Source of the DNA: UBA2705 sp963977125
Lineage (GTDB): Bacteria > Pseudomonadota > Alphaproteobacteria > Micavibrionales > Micavibrionaceae
Assembly (NCBI GenBank): GCA_963977125.1
Contig: CAXBNJ010000007.1
Location: 25,323-89,322, forward strand
Reading direction: 5' to 3'
Length of the DNA: 64,000 nt
Under the pieces are notes generated by a model. It did not search any database and was not told the origin of the DNA. It worked only from the letters and a program-made list of their open reading frames with translations. Positions 7,384 through 16,896 of the stretch are shown here, in pieces; the first letter of the stretch is position 1; each line of letters starts with the position of its first letter. The position numbers were made by a program, and so were the translations under genes.

Positions 7384-8604
7384 TTACGCCGCTTGCGCTT
7401 GATCTTTTAAATCGCCACAGGCTTTGGCGATGCGCCCGCAAGCGTCTTTTAGAACATCAACTGATGTCGCATAAGAAATGCGGAAATGTGGGGATAGGCC
7501 GAAGGCTTCGCCATGCACACAAACAACGCCGACTGAATCAATTAGATAAGCTGAAAAATCGCCATCTGTTTCAATCTTTTTACCCTCTGGTGTGTATTTG
7601 CCTATCAAGCCTGCGCATGATGGGTACACATAGAAAGCGCCTTCTGGCACAGGGCAATACAAGCCGTCAATTTCATTGAGCATTTTAACAACAACATCAC
7701 GACGTTCTTTAAAGGCAATATTGCGCTCAACCAAAAACGTCTGATCGCCATTAAGGGCGGCGACAGCAGCGGCTTGCGTAATAGAACATGGGTTTGATGT
7801 GCTTTGACCTTGTATAGAAGTCATAGCTTTAATCAGCGCTAATGGGCCGCCAGCATAACCAAGACGCCAACCTGTCATTGAATACGCTTTAGATACACCA
7901 TTAACGGTTAATGTACGATCAAACAAATCAGGCGCGACTTGTGCGATTGTTGTAAATTCAAAATCATCATAAGTAATATGTTCATACATATCATCACTCA
8001 TAATATAAACATGCGGATGCTTACGCAATACAACCGCCAAAGCTTCCAAATCTTCACGCGAATATGCTGCGCCAGATGGGTTACCTGGTGAATTAAGGAT
8101 AACCCATTTTGTTTTCGGGGTAATCGCCGCTTCTAATTTCTCTGCTTTAACTTTAAAGCCGTCTTCAGCGGTCGTCGCGACCGTAACAGGTACGCCACCG
8201 GCAAGCAAAACCATATCAGGGTAAGACACCCAATATGGCGTTGGGATAATGATTTCATCACCGGGGTTCACGCTAGAGACTAATGCGTTATACAAAATCT
8301 GCTTACCGCCTGTACCGGCAATAACTTGAGCCACAGGATAATCAAGGTCATTCTCACGCTTAAACTTAGCGCTAATCGCCTCACGGAGCTCCGCAGTGCC
8401 CGGCACAGGCGTGTAACGTGTTTGCCCTTCATTAATCGCTTTAATCGCTGCTTCGCGCACATGCTGTGGTGTATCAAAGTCAGGCTCGCCTGCTGACAGG
8501 CCGATAACGTCTTTACCTTGTGCCTTAAGCTCATTGGCTTTTGCAATTAACGATAAAGTTGGTGAAGGTTTGATTTTGCCCAGAAGGTCTGAAACTAATG
8601 CCAT
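7384..8604 (-). CDS. aspC: Aspartate/aromatic aminotransferase, class I fold
   Basis: PLP-dependent transaminase of the I-gamma aspartate aminotransferase type, moving the amino group between aspartate (often also aromatic amino acids) and 2-oxoglutarate. The 406 residues show GLSAGEPDFDTP at the N-terminus, YTPVPGTAELREAI, the NSPGNPSG loop, SDDMYEHITYD, and NGVSKAYSMTGWRLGY with the Schiff-base Lys at about residue 239. FRISYATS near the C-terminus carries the substrate carboxylate Arg. The ribosome site GGAGAAAG supports the start. The gene has its own terminator and is monocistronic. Exact substrate preference cannot be read from sequence. Confidence 0.95.
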   Translation of the reverse strand: MALVSDLLGKIKPSPTLSLIAKANELKAQGKDVIGLSAGEPDFDTPQHVREAAIKAINEGQTRYTPVPGTAELREAISAKFKRENDLDYPVAQVIAGTGGKQILYNALVSSVNPGDEIIIPTPYWVSYPDMVLLAGGVPVTVATTAEDGFKVKAEKLEAAITPKTKWVILNSPGNPSGAAYSREDLEALAVVLRKHPHVYIMSDDMYEHITYDDFEFTTIAQVAPDLFDRTLTVNGVSKAYSMTGWRLGYAGGPLALIKAMTSIQGQSTSNPCSITQAAAVAALNGDQTFLVERNIAFKERRDVVVKMLNEIDGLYCPVPEGAFYVYPSCAGLIGKYTPEGKKIETDGDFSAYLIDSVGVVCVHGEAFGLSPHFRISYATSVDVLKDACGRIAKACGDLKDQAQAA

Positions 8605-8751
8605 TGTAAGCTTTCTCCGCTTTATAAATATGAAGTGAATAAATATCTATATTTTAGGTAGCAGTTTTGCTCTGTATCGACAAGAGCAACCGCATAGATC
8701 TGCACAAGTTAGCGACACTTAATTAAATACACAGGCTTTCCCATAATAACC

Positions 8752-8781
8752 TTGACTTCTGCGCTGCTGTTATGTTAATTA
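8752..8781 (+). promoter_or_regulatory. Promoter-like element shared with the paralog at 4357
   Basis: TTGAC at 8752-8756, a 13-base gap, then TTATGTTAA at 8770-8778, identical in blocks and spacing to the element at 4291-4317. Read as an extended -10 promoter, it would start transcription about 45 bases before the ATG at 8834. Confidence 0.5.
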
Positions 8782-8833
8782 TTCAAACGCATAAGAAAAT
8801 AGAGTAAAACTCAATAAACGATAGGTGTGTCAC

Positions 8834-10168
8834 ATGTCACTAAAAGATATAAAAGAATTCCAAGGTCAATTAGAGCAACAAGGCGTAGATAGTAAACAGC
8901 CTTACATCATTGACAAAATCACAGCCGAAATCAAAAAAGATGCCGATAAAGAAATCGCCTCAATAACGCAAGGCGCCCTTTTAGATGTTGATATGGAATG
9001 TGAAGCTGACATTAAACGCCTTATCGCTGAACGCGACCTGCTCAAAGCGGCCCTACGCGAAAGCAAAGAAGCTGAGATAGCAAAAAACGCCGATTATAAA
9101 AACCGTATCACATCCTTTTATGGTGTTGGGCAAATGCTCGCTAGCGCTATTTTAGACAGCCGCGCTGGACGTTATGTCCCTATGGACTGGAAAATAGAAC
9201 AGAAGCTTGATGTTCTTGAATCCATTGATGTTGATCTTTATGATAACGAAACATATGCCACCTTGTTTTCCGCTGATGTTTGCGGCGTTGAAGACCTTAA
9301 AATCGACACACGCGAAGACTTTCAAGGCCAGCTCTATTTTATCGACACAACAAACAAGCATATTATTATCAAAAAAGAATTCGATAAAACGCTCCCTGCC
9401 TATAATGCTCTATATGACATTGCCGATAATGATGAATTTTCATCAAATATGCTCGCCGCGATTACAGAGTTCCAACGCCGCATGGATGTTATCAGCCAAG
9501 ATCAAAATATGAGTTCTAAAGAAACATATGGCCGTTTCTTTTATGAAATGGATAATGTGACTAAAGGCGCACCATTAACCAGTAAAGATGAATTTGATGC
9601 TTTAGCTGTAGAGCTTACAAGCGCCGCTAAAAATGCTGATTTAGCGATCATTGCTGATTTATATACGCAAATCAAAAGCGCCAATTACGCTGATGAAAAC
9701 TTTGTTTCTGCTATCCAATCCAGCAGCATTGCCCTTGAAGATAAAATCGAAGAAACAGCCAAGCGTTTCAACCAAACACAAGATGAGATTTGTAGCGCAG
9801 CATTATCTGATGCCTATGTTGATACAATGCAGGATTTAGGCTCTAAACTAAAAGCCTATAACTACCAAATTAATATACGCGATATACTCGGCAGCTTACA
9901 CGCCATCAAAGCCCCTGAGGATAAGAGCCTAAGCAAGAGCTTTATTGAACAAGTCGAAGCCCTTGACTTAAGCGACGCGCGTTTAAAAACAGCAGGTATT
10001 TCACAAGACATTATTGCTGATCTCAACAGCCTAAAAGGGCAATTCGTTGCCGCTTTGGCGGATAATAAAGATACACTTCCTATTGAACGTGAAATTGGAA
10101 CGCTGAGTATTCATGCGCACGCACAAATGGAAAGCAAATCCCTCATTCAACTCGTTAGAAAAGCATAA
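8834..10168 (+). CDS. Long helical protein, paralogous family member 2 (444 aa)
   Basis: Function unknown. The ATG at 8834 is chosen over an in-frame GTG nine bases earlier because TAGG sits at the right distance. The product begins MSLKDIKEFQ, similar to member 3 (MSLSYIEQYI). A charged coiled-coil-like region follows. A block at residues 137-160 (NETYATLFSADVCG...KIDTREDF) is repeated at 229-255 (KETYGRFFYEM...LTSKDEF). The C-terminal block LDLSDARLKTAGIS matches members 1 and 3. There are no catalytic motifs, signal or membrane segments. The following gene starts 5 bases after the stop, so members 2 and 3 form an operon driven by the element at 8752. Confidence 0.7.
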   Translation: MSLKDIKEFQGQLEQQGVDSKQPYIIDKITAEIKKDADKEIASITQGALLDVDMECEADIKRLIAERDLLKAALRESKEAEIAKNADYKNRITSFYGVGQMLASAILDSRAGRYVPMDWKIEQKLDVLESIDVDLYDNETYATLFSADVCGVEDLKIDTREDFQGQLYFIDTTNKHIIIKKEFDKTLPAYNALYDIADNDEFSSNMLAAITEFQRRMDVISQDQNMSSKETYGRFFYEMDNVTKGAPLTSKDEFDALAVELTSAAKNADLAIIADLYTQIKSANYADENFVSAIQSSSIALEDKIEETAKRFNQTQDEICSAALSDAYVDTMQDLGSKLKAYNYQINIRDILGSLHAIKAPEDKSLSKSFIEQVEALDLSDARLKTAGISQDIIADLNSLKGQFVAALADNKDTLPIEREIGTLSIHAHAQMESKSLIQLVRKA

Positions 10169-10173
10169 AGACA

Positions 10174-11196
10174 ATGTCTCTATCTTATATTGAGCAGTAT
10201 ATTACGCAGACAGAGAATGCGCCTGAAGTCGTGAGCGAAACCACGGCTCAGACAAAGCCACATGATGAAGACACAGCCTATCATGATTTTTCGAGCGAGA
10301 GGATGTCTGAAGAATACAGCCTGTATAAGCAAAAACTTATTGATTTAGAAAATCAAAAAAAGCTGATTGAAGCGCAACATCAAAATGAGATGGATAAGGT
10401 CACTTATCTGATGCGCTTTCGTCACGTTGCTCAGCGCGTCGCTTTAGCCGTCCAGCACAGTTTTTGCGAAAAGCGTATAGTAAATGTACAAAAATCGGTT
10501 ATTGATAGCGTCAATTCACTGAGCAGAAATTGCGGTAATGATCTGGACGATGATAAAACCTATAAAATGCTGTTTTCACAGATCTTTATAAAAAACGATC
10601 AAGTTAATATAAAAAGCAAAGCAGAATACCAAGCCCTTTGCCTACAGCTTGAAGAAAATAATGCACAAATAGCCAGTAACGCTGTCTATAAAGCCGCAGA
10701 AAAACGCTTTGAAGCCATTAAAAACGAGCCCGCTGGCGACAAATATGGCCAAAGAATTATCGCTGGGTTTGCTGAAGTTGAAGATATTTTGCAACAAGGC
10801 AGCCAAACCATTGGTTTTGATTTAGACAGCGCCTATAACGCAGCCTTATCACGCTTTGATATTTACAGTGAAGACAGTTTTAACAGCAAGCTAAAATTGG
10901 CTTTGCGCAAAATAAGCGCCGTTAATTTGCTGCAAGACCTTGATCGCTTCAAACTGAATATTGGACAAGTCGTAACGCCTGAGTTCATTAAAGACTTAGA
11001 AACGATCAATATAAGCGCAGATCGATTTCAGCACGCCAAGCTGCCTGTTAAAAACGCCGAAGAGCTCAGCACGCTCACGTCTTCTTTTATCGACGCTCTG
11101 CGCAATGGGCAATATAGCGGCGCGTATGCAAAAGACATTGCCTATATAACTCAAGAATTAAAAAGCCCGTCTTATATCGTCCATGGCTTGATTTAA
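10174..11196 (+). CDS. Long helical protein, paralogous family member 3 (340 aa)
   Basis: Function unknown, the most divergent of the three family members. An N-terminal charged helical segment (about residues 40-75, SLYKQKLIDLENQKKLIEAQ) looks like a coiled coil. The family block appears at about 126-152 (KTYKMLFSQIF...NIKSKAEYQAL) and again at about 218 (DSAYNAALSRFDIYSEDSF). The C-terminal block INISADRFQHAKLP corresponds to the LS-x-ARLK-x-AG block of the others. It is translated directly after member 2 (5-base gap) and ends 28 bases before a convergent gene. No signal peptide or membrane segment. Confidence 0.7.
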   Translation: MSLSYIEQYITQTENAPEVVSETTAQTKPHDEDTAYHDFSSERMSEEYSLYKQKLIDLENQKKLIEAQHQNEMDKVTYLMRFRHVAQRVALAVQHSFCEKRIVNVQKSVIDSVNSLSRNCGNDLDDDKTYKMLFSQIFIKNDQVNIKSKAEYQALCLQLEENNAQIASNAVYKAAEKRFEAIKNEPAGDKYGQRIIAGFAEVEDILQQGSQTIGFDLDSAYNAALSRFDIYSEDSFNSKLKLALRKISAVNLLQDLDRFKLNIGQVVTPEFIKDLETINISADRFQHAKLPVKNAEELSTLTSSFIDALRNGQYSGAYAKDIAYITQELKSPSYIVHGLI

Positions 11197-11224
11197 TCAC
11201 GCCGATATCCTGAAGAAAACAGAC

Positions 11225-12298
11225 TTACCCTTGAGTGACAAAAGCGCCATCGCGTTTCATATCAAGCTGAATGGCTGTATCAAAGTCCATATTATGGGCG
11301 AGCAGCCATTCATAAATAGGTTTAAGTATCGGGGCGCTCATATCTGTTTTGAATTGCTGTAAAAGCCCGGGAATGTAATCCACATATTGCGGTTTCCCCA
11401 TAAAGGCCAGTTGAATAAACTGACCAAGACAGCGGCTGTGAAACTGCGCAGATATAATCGCATAATGATCATCAAAATCCGCGCGCTGCGCTGCGCTCAT
11501 ATCGACTGTGAAATCATCAATAATTTGTGCCTTTAACGCCGGATCAACCAGACGGCGCGCATCCCCCAATAAATTGACGAGGTCATACACATACGAAGCC
11601 TGCATTGCCCCTTGAAAATCAAGAACGCCGCAACGATCCGTGCCGTGTTCATGGGGTAAATACATTAAGTTCATTAAGTGGAAATCTATATGTGCGAATA
11701 CGCGTTTTTGTGGCGCGGCGGTTTGTTCAACCCTATCCCACAACGCTAGATATTCAGCGACAAGCGCAGGGTCTTGTTTTTGCTGTGCGGCGATCGGCAA
11801 ATACCATTCAACCAAGCGACCACGTGCCGTGTGGACGTAGCTTTCGTAATAATCGGGTAAAGCCTTTGACGGCGCTATATTCTGAATTTTCTGGCTGACA
11901 TTCGCCGCTAAGCGATAGGCCTCTTCTTGGCTCAATAAGCCAGAGTTAATCGCCTGATCAAATCGAACATCCCCGAAATCATCCAGCAAGACAAAACCTT
12001 GCTGCGCATCGGCATCAATTACATGCGGGACTTTAATGCCCTGATTGGCTAATTCGCGCGATATAGAAAGCGTATTTCTTATTAAACTACCGGGATGAGC
12101 ATCGGGATGGTCATCCCCTACGGACACGCATAAAATCACCGGCACATCAAAGCCGCTGACGTTAAGCCGATAATAACGCCGTGGCGCCATATCTTCGCCT
12201 ATAGGCTCGATCACGTAATCTGTAATTGAATTTTTGGCTAAGAAAGCTGAAAGCCGCGTAGTATCGGACTCATCAAAAAGTTTAACTATGTGGTTCAT
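11225..12298 (-). CDS. amgK: Aminoglycoside-phosphotransferase-fold kinase, AmgK-like
   Basis: A 357-residue kinase of the APH/choline-kinase fold. The catalytic-loop motif HIDFHLMNLMYLP (H-x-D-x4-N) and the metal-binding GVLDFQGA match the AmgK group, which phosphorylates the anomeric position of N-acetylmuramic acid and N-acetylglucosamine in the MurU cell-wall recycling route. FVLLDDFGDVRF and YVYDLVNLLGDARR also fit that group. The usual partner murU and the tsaE gene commonly beside it are not in this window, so the specific substrate is an inference. It is the second gene of a likely pair with the 138-residue gene upstream, 46 bases away. Confidence 0.75.
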   Translation of the reverse strand: MNHIVKLFDESDTTRLSAFLAKNSITDYVIEPIGEDMAPRRYYRLNVSGFDVPVILCVSVGDDHPDAHPGSLIRNTLSISRELANQGIKVPHVIDADAQQGFVLLDDFGDVRFDQAINSGLLSQEEAYRLAANVSQKIQNIAPSKALPDYYESYVHTARGRLVEWYLPIAAQQKQDPALVAEYLALWDRVEQTAAPQKRVFAHIDFHLMNLMYLPHEHGTDRCGVLDFQGAMQASYVYDLVNLLGDARRLVDPALKAQIIDDFTVDMSAAQRADFDDHYAIISAQFHSRCLGQFIQLAFMGKPQYVDYIPGLLQQFKTDMSAPILKPIYEWLLAHNMDFDTAIQLDMKRDGAFVTQG

Positions 12299-12344
12299 GA
12301 GATGGTTAGTATTTCTTAAACTATGGCTATGAATAGACGCTTAC

Positions 12345-12761
12345 TTAAGAGCGACCGCTATCATCAGGCTTAATGGGGCCCTTTTTAGCAATCATGTGAA
12401 TCGCATTTATATGCTGCTGCGATGCTTGTTTTTTCTTTAAGCGCGGGGCGCTACGTTCGTGGCCGAAATGCGTGGTGTCTTGCCCCGCCATTGCGCCTAA
12501 AAGATTCTCACCAAAGCTGCTTGGCGACATATCCATTGCTGTGGGTTCTTCTGGCAAAGGTTCATCATCGCGATCCATTTGCGAGATAACGCGGCTAACC
12601 GCATGAGCGGCAATGCCTTTTAAATGGGGCTTGGATAACTGCTGCAGTAACGTAAGATCCTCTAACGACCATTTAATCACGAGTTTCTGTGCTTGCGCCG
12701 AATTACCATTGGTCAAAACCAAGGCATCTTTAATTTTATCTTCTAAATATTTACGGCTCAT
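12345..12761 (-). CDS. Hypothetical protein, 138 aa, possibly conserved in alphaproteobacteria
   Basis: No domain recognised. The N-terminal 65 residues (SRKYLEDKIKDALVLTNGNSAQAQ, then WSLEDLTLLQQLSKPHLKGIAAHAV) look like a compact helical bundle. The rest is low-complexity and charged, ending in a Lys/Gln-rich tail, probably disordered. The ribosome site AAGGCGAG precedes the ATG. Lies between phaR and the AmgK-like kinase on the same strand. Confidence 0.65.
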   Translation of the reverse strand: MSRKYLEDKIKDALVLTNGNSAQAQKLVIKWSLEDLTLLQQLSKPHLKGIAAHAVSRVISQMDRDDEPLPEEPTAMDMSPSSFGENLLGAMAGQDTTHFGHERSAPRLKKKQASQQHINAIHMIAKKGPIKPDDSGRS

Positions 12762-12899
12762 GGCTCGCCTTTTCTTCGTATTTCACTCGCTGAATTATAA
12801 AAGCTACTCTAATAGAATGACACAAAAACGCCCTTTCTACAAATAGGATATGCAGAAAAAGAGCTAAAACCAAGCGATAATACGCCGCAAAAGCGCTGC

Positions 12900-13376
12900 T
12901 TATTTTTGAGTTTTATTAACGTCCAGACCAGTAAATGTCTTCATTGTGCGCTGGAATATATCAATATTCATTTTGTTCATTTCTTCAAATGTACCAAATG
13001 GAAACGCGCCGCCAAATGAGGTGTTCAATTGACCTTGGAATTGTTCTTGGTTCGCTTTGAACACTTCCATTGTTTGTTCGAGATAATTCGGAATAACGCC
13101 CCCAACACTATCGCCATAATAGCCGATAAGGTCTTTTAGGAAGTTAATCGGCAATAGGTTTTCGCCTTTTGATTCTTGCTCCATGATAATTTGCGTCAAA
13201 ACTTGGCGCGTAATATCATCGCCAGATTTGGCATCAACAACCACAAAATCATAGCCTTCCTTGACCATGTCGCATAGATCTTCAAGCGTCACGTAAGAAC
13301 TGCGCCCTGTGTCATATAGACGTCTATTCGCATATTTTTTTACAACTGTCGGTGAATCTGTTTTTGCCTTAGCCAT
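12900..13376 (-). CDS. phaR: Polyhydroxyalkanoate synthesis repressor PhaR
   Basis: A 158-residue regulator with the PHB/PHA accumulation-regulator DNA-binding domain at its N-terminus: VVKKYANRRLYDTGRSSYVTLEDLCDMV, then the second domain (DDITRQVLTQIIMEQE, then LPINFLKDLIGYYGDSV). Members bind PHA and repress phasin and synthesis genes until polymer accumulates. The strong ribosome site GGGGAGG precedes the ATG. It is divergent from phaC and the downstream phaA and phaB genes, the classical arrangement, with the shared intergenic region of about 165 bases as the probable site of control. Confidence 0.95.
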   Translation of the reverse strand: MAKAKTDSPTVVKKYANRRLYDTGRSSYVTLEDLCDMVKEGYDFVVVDAKSGDDITRQVLTQIIMEQESKGENLLPINFLKDLIGYYGDSVGGVIPNYLEQTMEVFKANQEQFQGQLNTSFGGAFPFGTFEEMNKMNIDIFQRTMKTFTGLDVNKTQK

Positions 13377-13542
13377 AGTAGCCTCCCCTAAAAAGAATAA
13401 GCGTTCATAAATTATAGTGCTCGTACAAAAATTATGTTGCTATTATGCACAAAATCACAAAAAGTAAAACAACAATGTGCATCATGAATGCGTAACCTCG
13501 TCATCAACCATCCTTAAAGAGCATAAAATAAGTAGAAATATA

Positions 13543-14646
13543 ATGAGACGCGGCCCACTACCGATAATGATGCACTTAGCCTTAATGGCCCTTAGTCCCG
13601 ATAAAATGAAGGACATTTTAACAGGCCTGCATAATTACCATCACCATCCCTATAAACGCGTTGACGCCCTCAAAGCCCTACCCTGCGTTTGGCAATCAGG
13701 TGAAGTGCGTTTACTGCATGCCAAAGCGGCACAAAGCACACTCAAATCAGCAGAAGACGCATCAGAAAAAGCCCCCATATTCATTATCCCTTCTTTTATT
13801 AATGGCTCAGAAATTCTTGACCTCACGCAAGAGCGCTCATTAATGCGCTGGCTCGCCGCACAAGGTCATGATTGCTACCTTCTTGATTGGGGGGACTTAA
13901 CGCAAGATAAAGCGGGCACAAGCTTATCTGATTTAATAATGCAGCGCTTAATACCGGCTTTCACCTATGTAAGCCAGAATCATTCATCGCCGCCCGTCAT
14001 TATGGGCTATTGTCTTGGCGGTAATTTCGCCCTTGCGCTCGCCGCCTTAAAAAGCGCAGCATTTTCTAAATTGATCCTGCTCGCGACGCCATGGGATTTT
14101 CATCATGTCGATAACAGCCTGCGGCCTTTATTGCTTGGCGCTGAGCATAATGTCAAAGCCCGCGCTTCTGAAAATGGCGCGATTACGACCGATTACTTAC
14201 AATCCCTTTTTGTGCAAACTGACCTTGCCCAAAGCGCAAAAAAATATGCTTATTTTGGCGGTTTAGATCAAAATACCGATGCTGCTGCACAATTTGTCGC
14301 CACCGAAGATTGGGTAAATGGTGGGCAGCCCATCCCCGCAAAGCTGATACTAGAATGCATTAGTATTTTTTACAAAGATAATGTCACGATGAATAGTCAA
14401 TGGTACATCAACGAGGGCGGCGATGGTGACACGCTTATCGACCTTACAAACATTACCAATTCCGCTCTGATTTTCACACCGCTTAATGACTCAATCGTCC
14501 CTCATGCAAGCGCCACCGCGCTTAGTCCCTTTCTAAAACAAGCCACGCGCATTGATATTGATACGGGCCATATTGGTATGTTAGTCGGGCGGCACGCAAA
14601 AAAACTCTGTTGGCAGCCTATATTAGCATTCATTAAAGCACCTTAA
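13543..14646 (+). CDS. phaC: Poly(3-hydroxyalkanoate) synthase-like protein (short PhaC)
   Basis: An alpha/beta-hydrolase of the PHA synthase family that polymerises hydroxyacyl-CoA. The lipase-like box is GYCLGG with Cys157 as nucleophile; the expected triad partners are Asp316 (PLNDSIVPH) and His343 (TGHIGM). At 367 residues it matches the short class III size rather than the roughly 570-600 of class I. I chose the ATG at 13543 over a GTG 66 bases earlier because the family typically begins with an MRRGPLP-like segment. Its ribosome site is weak. It is followed by phaA (93-base gap) and phaB, and is divergent from phaR. No PhaE partner is seen nearby. Confidence 0.85.
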   Translation: MRRGPLPIMMHLALMALSPDKMKDILTGLHNYHHHPYKRVDALKALPCVWQSGEVRLLHAKAAQSTLKSAEDASEKAPIFIIPSFINGSEILDLTQERSLMRWLAAQGHDCYLLDWGDLTQDKAGTSLSDLIMQRLIPAFTYVSQNHSSPPVIMGYCLGGNFALALAALKSAAFSKLILLATPWDFHHVDNSLRPLLLGAEHNVKARASENGAITTDYLQSLFVQTDLAQSAKKYAYFGGLDQNTDAAAQFVATEDWVNGGQPIPAKLILECISIFYKDNVTMNSQWYINEGGDGDTLIDLTNITNSALIFTPLNDSIVPHASATALSPFLKQATRIDIDTGHIGMLVGRHAKKLCWQPILAFIKAP

Positions 14647-14739
14647 ATTAAGACTAAAGGCCATATTAAGCCTTGAAAAAAAAGCGGGTACTGCTACATT
14701 CAATCAACTATTTTTTTAGCATTTTTTGGAGGGCTCATC

Positions 14740-15951
14740 ATGTCGAATCAAGATCCTATCGTTATTGTATCCGCAAAAAGAACGGCCATTGGCACATTTG
14801 GCGGCAGTCTATCAAAGCTAAAAGCCAGCGACCTTGGCGGTCAGATAATCTCTGCCGTTTTAAGTGATTGCGCCGTCGGCGCCAATGAAGTTGATGATGT
14901 TATAATGGGGCAAGTCCTCACGGCTGCTGCAGGTCAAAACCCTGCGCGTCAAAGCGCCATAAATGCAAAAATTCCTGAAGAGAAAACCGCACTAACGATT
15001 AACCAAGTTTGTGGGTCAGGCCTCCGTAGCGTCGCACTCGGTATGCAAGCCATTTTGGCGGGTGACAGCACGATCGTTGTCGCGGGCGGCCAAGAAAACA
15101 TGTCTCTTGCTCCTCACGCTATGCATATGCGCGATGGTACAAAAATGGGCCCAGGCACATTGGGCGATACAATGATTATTGACGGCCTATGGGATGTTTA
15201 TAATGATTACCATATGGGTATCACTGCCGAAAATATTGCTGAAAAATACCAAATCACGCGCCAAGATCAAGATAACTTTGCCGCCTCTTCACAGCAAAAA
15301 ACTGAAAAAGCGATCGCTGCGGGCAAATTCAAATCAGAGATTGTCCCGATCACTGTTAAACAACGCAAAAGCGAATTTGTGTTCGATCAAGATGAGTTCC
15401 CCCGCGCAGGCGTAACAGTTGAAGGCCTATCAGCGCTGCGCCCTGCATTTAAAAAAGATGGCTCCGTCACAGCCGCCAATGCATCAGGCCTTAATGATGG
15501 CGCTGCCGCCGTTGTACTGATGCGCGAGAGTGAAGCCCTTAAACGTGGCCTTGAGCCGCTTGGCCGCATTGCCTCATGGGCAACAGCCGGCGTTGACCCA
15601 AGCCTTATGGGTACGGGCCCAATCCCTGCATCAAAACGCGCTTTAGAAAAAGCCGGTTGGAGCATTGCTGATTTAGACCTTATTGAATCAAACGAAGCTT
15701 TCGCCGCACAAGCCTGCTGCGTTATGAAAGAATTGGCACTTGATCCTGAAAAGGTCAATGTTAATGGCGGCGCGATTGCACTGGGGCACCCGATTGGCGC
15801 CTCAGGTACGCGCGTTTTGGTGACTTTATTACATGAAATGGCACGCAGTGATGCACATAAAGGCCTTGTAACGCTTTGTATCGGTGGCGGTATGGGCATT
15901 GCAATGTGCATTGAACGCCCCGAAGGTCACAATTGGAAAAAACTGGCTTAA
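14740..15951 (+). CDS. phaA: Acetyl-CoA acetyltransferase (beta-ketothiolase)
   Basis: Condenses two acetyl-CoA to acetoacetyl-CoA, the first step of polyhydroxybutyrate synthesis. The 403-residue thiolase shows the acyl-accepting Cys91 (NQVCGSGLRS), His350 (GGAIALGHPIGASG) and the second catalytic Cys380 (TLCIGGGMG). SAKRTAIGTFGGSL at the N-terminus is typical. A strong GGAGG ribosome site sits before the ATG. It lies between phaC and phaB on the same strand, which supports the biosynthetic thiolase assignment over a fatty-acid-oxidation one. Confidence 0.96.
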   Translation: MSNQDPIVIVSAKRTAIGTFGGSLSKLKASDLGGQIISAVLSDCAVGANEVDDVIMGQVLTAAAGQNPARQSAINAKIPEEKTALTINQVCGSGLRSVALGMQAILAGDSTIVVAGGQENMSLAPHAMHMRDGTKMGPGTLGDTMIIDGLWDVYNDYHMGITAENIAEKYQITRQDQDNFAASSQQKTEKAIAAGKFKSEIVPITVKQRKSEFVFDQDEFPRAGVTVEGLSALRPAFKKDGSVTAANASGLNDGAAAVVLMRESEALKRGLEPLGRIASWATAGVDPSLMGTGPIPASKRALEKAGWSIADLDLIESNEAFAAQACCVMKELALDPEKVNVNGGAIALGHPIGASGTRVLVTLLHEMARSDAHKGLVTLCIGGGMGIAMCIERPEGHNWKKLA

Positions 15952-16031
15952 ATAATATTAAAGTTAGATGTGCTTACGCGTTGCTTAAAATTATTTTTAT
16001 TAAAACATTTTAAATTGAAGAGGATAATACA

Positions 16032-16757
16032 ATGAGCAAAGTGGCTATTGTAACAGGCGGAACGCGCGGCATTGGTCTTGAAATCACACGCAGCCTTATA
16101 AAAGCGGGGTATCAAGTTGCGGCCATTTACGCCCATGACAGCGAAGCGGCCGCAAAATGTGAGGCTGATACGGGCGCGAAAGCCTATAAATTAGATGTCT
16201 CGAATTACGAAGACTGCGCAAGCATCGAGAAACAAATTGAGGCTGATTTAGGCGCGATTGATGTTTTAGTCAATAATGCCGGCATAACGCGCGATGGCAT
16301 GATGCATAAAATGGCGCCTGCTGACTGGCACAGCGTCATAGAGACCAATTTAACCTCATGCTTTAATATGTGCCATGCGGTTATCACAGGCATGCGCGCA
16401 CGCGGTTATGGGCGAATAATCAATATTAGCTCAATTAACGGTCAAAAAGGCCAAATGGGACAATCTAATTACGCCGCGGCCAAAGCGGGTATATTGGGGT
16501 TCACGAAATCCCTTGCGTTAGAAAGCGCTGCAAAAGGCATTACCGTTAATGCCATTTGCCCAGGCTATATTGCAACCGACATGACCACCCATATTGATCC
16601 GAAAATTTTAGACTCGATTATCGGACAAATTCCAGCGGGTCGCATGGGACATCCAGAAGAGATTGCAGAAATGGTCGTCTATTTATGTTCTGATAAGTCA
16701 GGTTTCATTAACGGATCAACCTTCTCAATCAATGGTGGTCAATATATGGCCGCCTAA
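16032..16757 (+). CDS. phaB: Acetoacetyl-CoA reductase
   Basis: A short-chain dehydrogenase that reduces acetoacetyl-CoA to (R)-3-hydroxybutyryl-CoA, the monomer for PhaC. The 241 residues carry the nucleotide-binding TGGTRGIG at the N-terminus, NNAGITRD, and the catalytic Ser134, Tyr147 and Lys151 (SSINGQ, NYAAAKAG). The closing segment GSTFSINGGQYM is characteristic of PhaB. FabG is the closest alternative, but the position 80 bases after phaA favours PhaB. The ribosome site GAGGATA precedes the ATG. Confidence 0.94.
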   Translation: MSKVAIVTGGTRGIGLEITRSLIKAGYQVAAIYAHDSEAAAKCEADTGAKAYKLDVSNYEDCASIEKQIEADLGAIDVLVNNAGITRDGMMHKMAPADWHSVIETNLTSCFNMCHAVITGMRARGYGRIINISSINGQKGQMGQSNYAAAKAGILGFTKSLALESAAKGITVNAICPGYIATDMTTHIDPKILDSIIGQIPAGRMGHPEEIAEMVVYLCSDKSGFINGSTFSINGGQYMAA

Positions 16758-16896
16758 TGTAAAGCGCGCTAATCTGTTGAAAACATCTATTGTTAAATGA
16801 AGAAAAATGCGGCTTTATAACGGGTTGTTAAAGCCTGTCTATTGCCCTAAAGCTATAAGACAAAGATAATTAAAAATAAAAAAGAGAGTTGCTCTA

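Noticed and set aside
14673..14867. 64-codon plus-strand frame before and into phaA
   Set aside because: It includes the phaA ribosome site and overlaps phaA in another register.
15387..15911. 174-codon minus-strand frame opposite phaA
   Set aside because: Antisense of the thiolase catalytic region; no ribosome site and shadow-like composition.
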